Origin: G965197405 sp965197405
Lineage (GTDB): Bacteria; Chloroflexota; Dehalococcoidia; Lucifugimonadales; JAGWBF01
Direction: 5' to 3'
Length of the DNA: 64,000 nucleotides
Assembly (NCBI GenBank): GCA_965197405.1
Contig: OZ240206.1
Coordinates: 2,790,001-2,854,000 of the forward strand
In this document: positions 59,608 through 64,000 of the stretch, piece by piece
Layout of the letters: the number at the start of each line of letters is the position of its first letter
Numbering within the stretch: the first letter of the stretch is position 1
Translations under genes and position numbers: made by a program
Notes under the pieces: model-generated
What the model was told of the DNA's origin: nothing
Seen by the model: only the letters and a program-made list of their open reading frames with translations
Databases searched by the model: none

Positions 59608-60684
59608 TTACTCCATAACAGACAGGAGGCGTACTATCTCATCTCCGATCTCGGATGTACTGGAGTTGCCTTCGAGGTCCGGCGTCCTTACGCGGGACTC
59701 CCTCAGATTCGACTCCACGGCGCGGTTGACCCGGCCAGCTGCTCCGGTCTCGCCCAGGTGCTCCAGCATCATGGCGGCGGCAAGGATCGCAGCCAGGGGA
59801 TTGACTATACCCTTACCGGTGATGTCAAAGGCAGCGCCGTGGACTGGCTCAAACATGGACGGGTAGCGCCCTTCGGGGTTGATATTGGCACTGGGAGCCA
59901 GGCCCATGCTCCCCGTGATAATGGCGCCGATGTCGGTGAGGATGTCTCCAAATAGATTGGAGGCCACTACAACATCGAATTGCTGAGGGCGACGGATAAA
60001 GTCCATGCAGGCCCTGTCCACCAGTAGCGAATCGGTGCTGATGTCGGGATATTGATTCGCTACTTCCTGGAAGACCCTGTCCCAGAAAACCATGCCATAG
60101 GCCATCGCATTGGACTTGGTCACTGATGTCACCTTACGTTTCCGGTCCCGGTTGCGGGCATGGTCGAACGCGGCCCTGATTATCCTTTCGGTGCCGTTGC
60201 GGGTGAAGATGGAGGACTGCACAGCCACTTCTTCAGGCGTGCCCTGGTAGAGGAAGCCACCCATGTTGGCATACTCTCCCTCGGTATTCTCTCGGAAGAC
60301 GACCATATCTATCTCCCCGGGCTCCACACCCGCGAGGGGCGAGCTTACCCCTTCATAGAGATAGGACGGCCTGAGGCAGATGCCCTGATCGAAGCCTCTG
60401 CGTATGGGCAGGATTAAGCCATGAAGGGTGATGTGATCGGGGATGTCGGGGTCGCCCACGGCCCCGAAAAAGATAGCATCGTGGGGTTCCAACTGCTCGA
60501 GACCGTTCTCCGGCATCATTCTGCCCGTCTCCCGGTAGTAGTTGGAGCCCCAGGGGAAATGGGTGTACTGGAAGCCGAGGGTCTCATCCTGCGCCGCCAG
60601 TGAGTCCAACACTTTTCTGGCCTCATCCACTACTTCCGGGCCCACTCCATCTCCTGGAATAAGGGCCACCCGGTGGGTAGCCAT
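59608..60684 (-). CDS. isocitrate/isopropylmalate dehydrogenase family (tartrate or D-malate dehydrogenase-like)
   Basis: 358 residues. Beta-decarboxylating dehydrogenase fold: VALIPGDGVGPEVVDEA, FFGAVGDPDIPDH, the RR-x-FDQGICLRPSYLYEGV segment, VFRENTEGEYANMGGF, SVTKSNAMAYGMVFWDRV, VASNLFGDILTD (metal Asp), EPVHGAAFDITGKGIVNP in sections. The LRPSYLYEGVSSPL context matches tartrate/D-malate dehydrogenase rather than LeuB. Oxidises a 2-hydroxy acid with decarboxylation. Not clustered with leuCD. Confidence 0.88.
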   Translation of the reverse strand: MATHRVALIPGDGVGPEVVDEARKVLDSLAAQDETLGFQYTHFPWGSNYYRETGRMMPENGLEQLEPHDAIFFGAVGDPDIPDHITLHGLILPIRRGFDQGICLRPSYLYEGVSSPLAGVEPGEIDMVVFRENTEGEYANMGGFLYQGTPEEVAVQSSIFTRNGTERIIRAAFDHARNRDRKRKVTSVTKSNAMAYGMVFWDRVFQEVANQYPDISTDSLLVDRACMDFIRRPQQFDVVVASNLFGDILTDIGAIITGSMGLAPSANINPEGRYPSMFEPVHGAAFDITGKGIVNPLAAILAAAMMLEHLGETGAAGRVNRAVESNLRESRVRTPDLEGNSSTSEIGDEIVRLLSVME

Positions 60685-60717
60685 ATAGACACCTCCTCTT
60701 CCCTCGACTTGCTACCC

Positions 60718-60746
60718 AATGTAGCGGCCAGCAATGATCATGTCAA
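60718..60746 (-). promoter_or_regulatory. sigma70-type promoter of the dehydrogenase gene
   Basis: TTGACA (60746-60741), 17-base spacer, TACATT (60723-60718); gaggaggt precedes the ATG. Confidence 0.65.
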
Positions 60747-60800
60747 CGATGTCGTAATCGGAAAGGTGCAATGCAATCCGATGTGCTTCCTTCGTCAGTA

Positions 60801-60829
60801 TGGACTATAGAAGCGGTCGCCCCTATAAT
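60801..60829 (+). promoter_or_regulatory. sigma70-type promoter of the Gfo/Idh/MocA gene
   Basis: TGGACT (60801-60806), 17-base spacer, TATAAT (60824-60829), divergent from the preceding promoter. Confidence 0.6.
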
Positions 60830-60864
60830 CGAAGCCGTCAGACGAGAACGCAAGGAGTAGCAGG

Positions 60865-61908
60865 ATGAGCGATGGAGTCATTCGAGTAGGCATCGTCGGG
60901 GCGGGAAACAACACCCGTGTCAGGCATATCCCCGGCCTTCGGGAGATGGAGGGCGTAGAGATTGTCAGCGTCTGCAATCGCAGCCGGGAGTCCGGCGAGA
61001 GAGTCGCGGGCCAGTTCGAGATTCCCAGGATTTACGACAACTGGCTGGAGTTGGTGGAGGCCGATGATACGGACGCCATCTGCATAGGCACCTGGCCCTA
61101 CATGCACTGCCCAGTTACCCTGGCCGCCCTGGAAAACAACAAGCACGTACTATGCGAGGCGCGCATGGCCATGAACGCTCAGGAGGCCCACGCCATGCTG
61201 GCTGCCGCTCGTCGGAAGCCGCACCTGGTCACGCAGATTGTCCCTTCACCCTTCACTTTCAAGGTTGACTCCACGATTCAGGAGCACGTAGCCAGCGGAT
61301 ACCTGGGAGATGTCCTATCTATTGATCTCAGGGTAACGGATAGCAGCTTCGTAGATACTGAAAGCAACCTTCACTGGCGACAGGACCGCGACCTGAGCGG
61401 CTATAACATTTTGGGTATGGGCATCTGGTACGAGGCGATAATGCGGTGGGTTGGCCCGGCCTCCAGGGTCATGGCTATGACCAGGGTATGCGCACAGAAG
61501 AGGCGAGATGAAAGCGGTGAAGTGCAAATCGTAACTGTACCCGACCATGTTGACATAACCTGCGAGATGGCCTGTGGAGCCCAGGCGCGCATGAGCTTCA
61601 GCACGGTCACGGGGCTTGCGCCGGCCAGCGAGGTTTGGCTGTATGGCACCGAGGGGACGCTGCGCCTAGAGGGTCCACCGTCCCTGGCCCTTTACGGCGG
61701 ACGCCGGGGTGACGACCGGCTTGCCGAAATCCCCGTTCCGGCGGAGAAGCAAGGCGGATGGAGAGTGGAGGAAGAGTTCGTCAACGCCATTCGCGGCAAG
61801 GAGAAGGTGACCCGTACATCCTTTGAGGTGGGCGTCCAGTACATGGAGTTCACCGAGGCGGTCACTCGCAGCGCCCAGACGGGGCGGGCAATAGCCCTGC
61901 CCCTGTAA
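60865..61908 (+). CDS. Gfo/Idh/MocA family oxidoreductase
   Basis: 347 residues; aaggagtag precedes the ATG. Rossmann N-domain with VGIVGAGNNTRVRHIPGL, DAICIGTWPYMHCPVTLAALENNKHVLCE in sections (the usual EKP replaced by CEA near residue 98), then the alpha/beta C-domain (AQARMSFSTVTGL, LYGTEGTLRLEG). NAD(P)-dependent sugar or cyclitol dehydrogenase. The common catalytic Lys in EKP is absent here (EARMA), so activity may differ. Confidence 0.88.
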   Translation: MSDGVIRVGIVGAGNNTRVRHIPGLREMEGVEIVSVCNRSRESGERVAGQFEIPRIYDNWLELVEADDTDAICIGTWPYMHCPVTLAALENNKHVLCEARMAMNAQEAHAMLAAARRKPHLVTQIVPSPFTFKVDSTIQEHVASGYLGDVLSIDLRVTDSSFVDTESNLHWRQDRDLSGYNILGMGIWYEAIMRWVGPASRVMAMTRVCAQKRRDESGEVQIVTVPDHVDITCEMACGAQARMSFSTVTGLAPASEVWLYGTEGTLRLEGPPSLALYGGRRGDDRLAEIPVPAEKQGGWRVEEEFVNAIRGKEKVTRTSFEVGVQYMEFTEAVTRSAQTGRAIALPL

Positions 61909-61932
61909 TGCGGCCATGACTTTCAGCTAATC

Positions 61933-62715
61933 ATGCTTGGGATACAGAAACTTACGTCATCAAAACTCCCGGTCTTGAGATGGGACACCCTGGCTGTCCT
62001 TCTGGTGTTGCTGGCACTGGCAGGGCTGGCCTGGTCCGATATTTACTCCCAGTCCCGGAGCATGAGTCCCATGTCCATGCCTATGGACCAGCGTTCCTTC
62101 TGGGAGGACGCGGCCCTGTTCCTGCCCATGTGGGTGGTGATGATGTCGGCCATGATGTTGCCGGCCACGCTGCCGCTGGTGTACGCCTTTTCCACCATCT
62201 ACCGCAACCGTCGTGCCAGCGGCCAGGTCTACGTTCCCACCTGGGTCTTCCTTGCCGGATATATGATAGTCTGGGCCCTGTCCGGAGTGCCTGGGTATTT
62301 GACCAAGGTGGGGCTGGAGTCCCTGGTGGATGCCTTCCCCTCTTTCAGCTCTGCGGCGAATGTGGTTGGAGGGGTGGTGCTTATCGGGGCCGGCCTATAC
62401 CAGCTAAGCCCTCTGAAAGACAGGTGCCTTTCCCACTGTCGCACGCCACTGAGCTTCATAGTACACGACTGGCGGGAGGGGCATGGAGGCGCATTGCGCA
62501 TGGGGATACACCACGGATGGTATTGCCTGGGCTGTTGCTGGGCGTTGATGGTGGTGATGTTCCCCGTCGGCGTTATGAACCTGGCGTGGATGGGAGGGTT
62601 GGCGCTCCTCATTTTCGTGGAGAAACTTGTGCCGCGCGGCCACCACTGGGTGGCGCGCCTTTCCGGACTGGCGCTGGCGCTGGCTGGGGTGTTCCTGGCG
62701 GCGGGACTACTCTAA
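61933..62715 (+). CDS. DUF2182 predicted metal-binding membrane protein
   Basis: 260 residues, about six transmembrane helices. Family core WVVMMSAMMLPATLPLV and the late HHGWYCLGCCWALM. A Met-rich loop follows the first helix (SMSPMSMPMDQ), and CLSHC lies before the Cys-rich helix. Met and Cys clusters suggest copper or other soft-metal handling, but that is inference. Begins 24 bases after the Gfo/Idh gene. Confidence 0.88.
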   Translation: MLGIQKLTSSKLPVLRWDTLAVLLVLLALAGLAWSDIYSQSRSMSPMSMPMDQRSFWEDAALFLPMWVVMMSAMMLPATLPLVYAFSTIYRNRRASGQVYVPTWVFLAGYMIVWALSGVPGYLTKVGLESLVDAFPSFSSAANVVGGVVLIGAGLYQLSPLKDRCLSHCRTPLSFIVHDWREGHGGALRMGIHHGWYCLGCCWALMVVMFPVGVMNLAWMGGLALLIFVEKLVPRGHHWVARLSGLALALAGVFLAAGLL

Positions 62716-62770
62716 GGCGGAGAACGCGGCATAGGCTGTATTTTTTCTATCTTCACTTTTGAGGTCGGCA

Positions 62771-64000
62771 ATGCGCACCGCCCGGAGCTTCCGAATCGCC
62801 TACAGGTCCCTGACTGTTCTCCTGATGGCGCTCATCATCCTCACGGTACTGGCGGCCTGCAACGAAAGGAGAGCGGCCAGGCAACGCGAAGGAGGCGCGT
62901 CGCTTCCCCCGGTCCAGGAGACTACCCGGCGTCCCACCGCGACAACGCCTACGCCTTCTCAGGAGGGGAAAGATATGACAGTGGACCGAATAGCCTATAT
63001 AGGCCTGGACGGAAACATATTCACCATAAAAGCTGACGGCACCGGGTCTCAAAGGCTCACTAATAGCGACCTCAGAGTTGGGCCGGCGGGCCACATATTA
63101 GGGCAAGCGCCTCTAAGCCAGGTGTTTTATGCCTGGCCTACATGGTCCCCCGATAGTACGAAGCTGGCGGCATCTCACATAGTGGAAGTCCAGGGTGGCA
63201 TCTCCCTTTCCGTGGAGGTGGTGGATGCCTCCACCGGCAAGACAACCAAGGTATACGATAACGAGCCCAATACCGGGCCCATAGCGCAGAACGCTCCACA
63301 CTACATATACTGGTCGCCTGACAGCAACCATATCTCCTTTGTAGCCGCTACCCCCGGTGAGCTTGCCCTGTTTGTCAGCACCCCCGGGGAAAGGGGGGGA
63401 CCGGTGCGACTGATGGGAAAGGCCCCCATCTACTACAGCTGGGCCAGCGACAGCAGCGCACTCCTCATCCACAACGGCCCGGAGCTAGTCATGGCTTCCC
63501 CGGCTGGTGGGGAGGTCCGTCCGGCGGACTCGCTGGGGCAAGTGGGCACGGGCTTCAGGGCACCGGCTCTGTCCAGGGATGGCAGCAAGCTGGTATACGC
63601 GACGGGGGGCGCTCTATACGCCAGCGATGCCAAGCTCCAGCCGGTTGGAGGCGAGCGTATCCTGGACGTTGGCGCTTCATCGGCGTTCCTGTGGTCCCCC
63701 ACCCGGGATGAAATAGCCGTCGCCGACATTATCAGCGCCCCGGAATCTGCCGCTTCTTACGAGCGGCTGAGGATAGTCAGTAGCGACGGCGCTTCGCAAA
63801 GGATACTGGTCAACGAGCCGTTGATAGCCTTTTTCTGGTCCCCTGATGGAGAGAAGATAGCGTACGTTGGCCTGGCGCCTGAGAGCCGCTCTTTGATCTG
63901 GAAGTACGTTGATAGGGAGACAGAACGTACCATCCCTCTGATGGAGTTTTTCCCCTCATCGGATTTCCTGACCCTTATTAGCTTCTTCGACCAGTACGCC
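62771..64000 (+). CDS. TolB-like beta-propeller lipoprotein, 3' end outside the window
   Basis: Open from ATG 62771 to the window end (410 codons, no stop). Signal peptide with a lipobox at LTVLAAC, then a Pro/Thr spacer. WD40-like/TolB propeller repeats carry the W-S-P-D-x-x-x-I motif: TWSPDSTKLA, YWSPDSNHIS, SWASDSSAL, LSRDGSKLVYAT, LWSPTRDEIAVA, FWSPDGEKIAYVG. Probably a surface or periplasm-side lipoprotein binding a partner protein; not the TolB of a Tol-Pal operon, since no tol genes are adjacent. Confidence 0.85.
   Translation, partial: MRTARSFRIAYRSLTVLLMALIILTVLAACNERRAARQREGGASLPPVQETTRRPTATTPTPSQEGKDMTVDRIAYIGLDGNIFTIKADGTGSQRLTNSDLRVGPAGHILGQAPLSQVFYAWPTWSPDSTKLAASHIVEVQGGISLSVEVVDASTGKTTKVYDNEPNTGPIAQNAPHYIYWSPDSNHISFVAATPGELALFVSTPGERGGPVRLMGKAPIYYSWASDSSALLIHNGPELVMASPAGGEVRPADSLGQVGTGFRAPALSRDGSKLVYATGGALYASDAKLQPVGGERILDVGASSAFLWSPTRDEIAVADIISAPESAASYERLRIVSSDGASQRILVNEPLIAFFWSPDGEKIAYVGLAPESRSLIWKYVDRETERTIPLMEFFPSSDFLTLISFFDQYA

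Overview
The window is about 60% GC, densely coded, and carries ordinary bacterial core genes with sigma70-like promoters (TTGACA / 17 bp / TATAAT) and strong Shine-Dalgarno sites. Three features together suggest a Chloroflexota genome of the Dehalococcoidia/SAR202 kind: many class III CoA-transferases, a LLM flavin oxidoreductase and enoyl-CoA hydratase among other catabolic singletons, and archaeal-type phosphoglycerate mutase beside pgk and tpiA. That placement is inference; there is no rRNA or marker phylogeny here. No rRNA, tRNA, CRISPR array, transposase or phage gene was found.

Layout. 1-7340: a tandem array of four related secreted lipoproteins with leucine-rich repeats and exchangeable C-termini (GLUG repeats, FN3 plus cadherin-like), the first frameshifted and cut by the window edge, with a decayed fragment after the last. 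7402-14790: core genes sucD, pheS, a CADD-type (para-aminobenzoate synthase-like) gene, pheT (one base short, hence frameshifted), moeA and a small conserved gene. 14795-16846: an ABC-2 exporter pair on the minus strand. 17020-33436: an accessory catabolic region with a BNR propeller, LLM oxidoreductase, enoyl-CoA hydratase, NHL propeller, SnoaL-like protein, three CaiB/BaiF CoA-transferases, a CitE-like lyase, epoxide hydrolase, isochorismatase-like hydrolase, a molybdenum hydroxylase large subunit and a MmgE/PrpD protein.

33852-38053: a Zn-dependent phospholipase C-like gene, then hisD-hisC and hisB. 46470-38057 (minus strand): a long purine run guaA, tfoX-like, purD, coiled-coil protein, purE, HAD phosphatase, purB, purC, His-rich membrane protein, purS. 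46574-52334: tsaC, rpiB, a degenerate prenyl synthase homologue, pgk, apgM, tpiA (lower glycolysis). 52382-57770: small metabolic singletons. 57775-60684 (minus strand): an NrtS-like membrane protein, the FAD and 2Fe-2S subunits of a molybdenum hydroxylase, and an IPMDH/tartrate dehydrogenase-like enzyme. 60865-64000: Gfo/Idh/MocA oxidoreductase, DUF2182 membrane protein, and a TolB-like lipoprotein running off the end.

Nearly every long non-coding gap is filled by two families of palindromic dispersed repeats, called A (eight copies, about 95-180 bp) and B (seven full or partial copies). They lie side by side in three composite islands, and one B copy supplies the last codons and stop of tsaC. 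Three places (about 255, about 7200, about 11105) look one base short; the one in pheT points to either sequencing/assembly error or recent decay.
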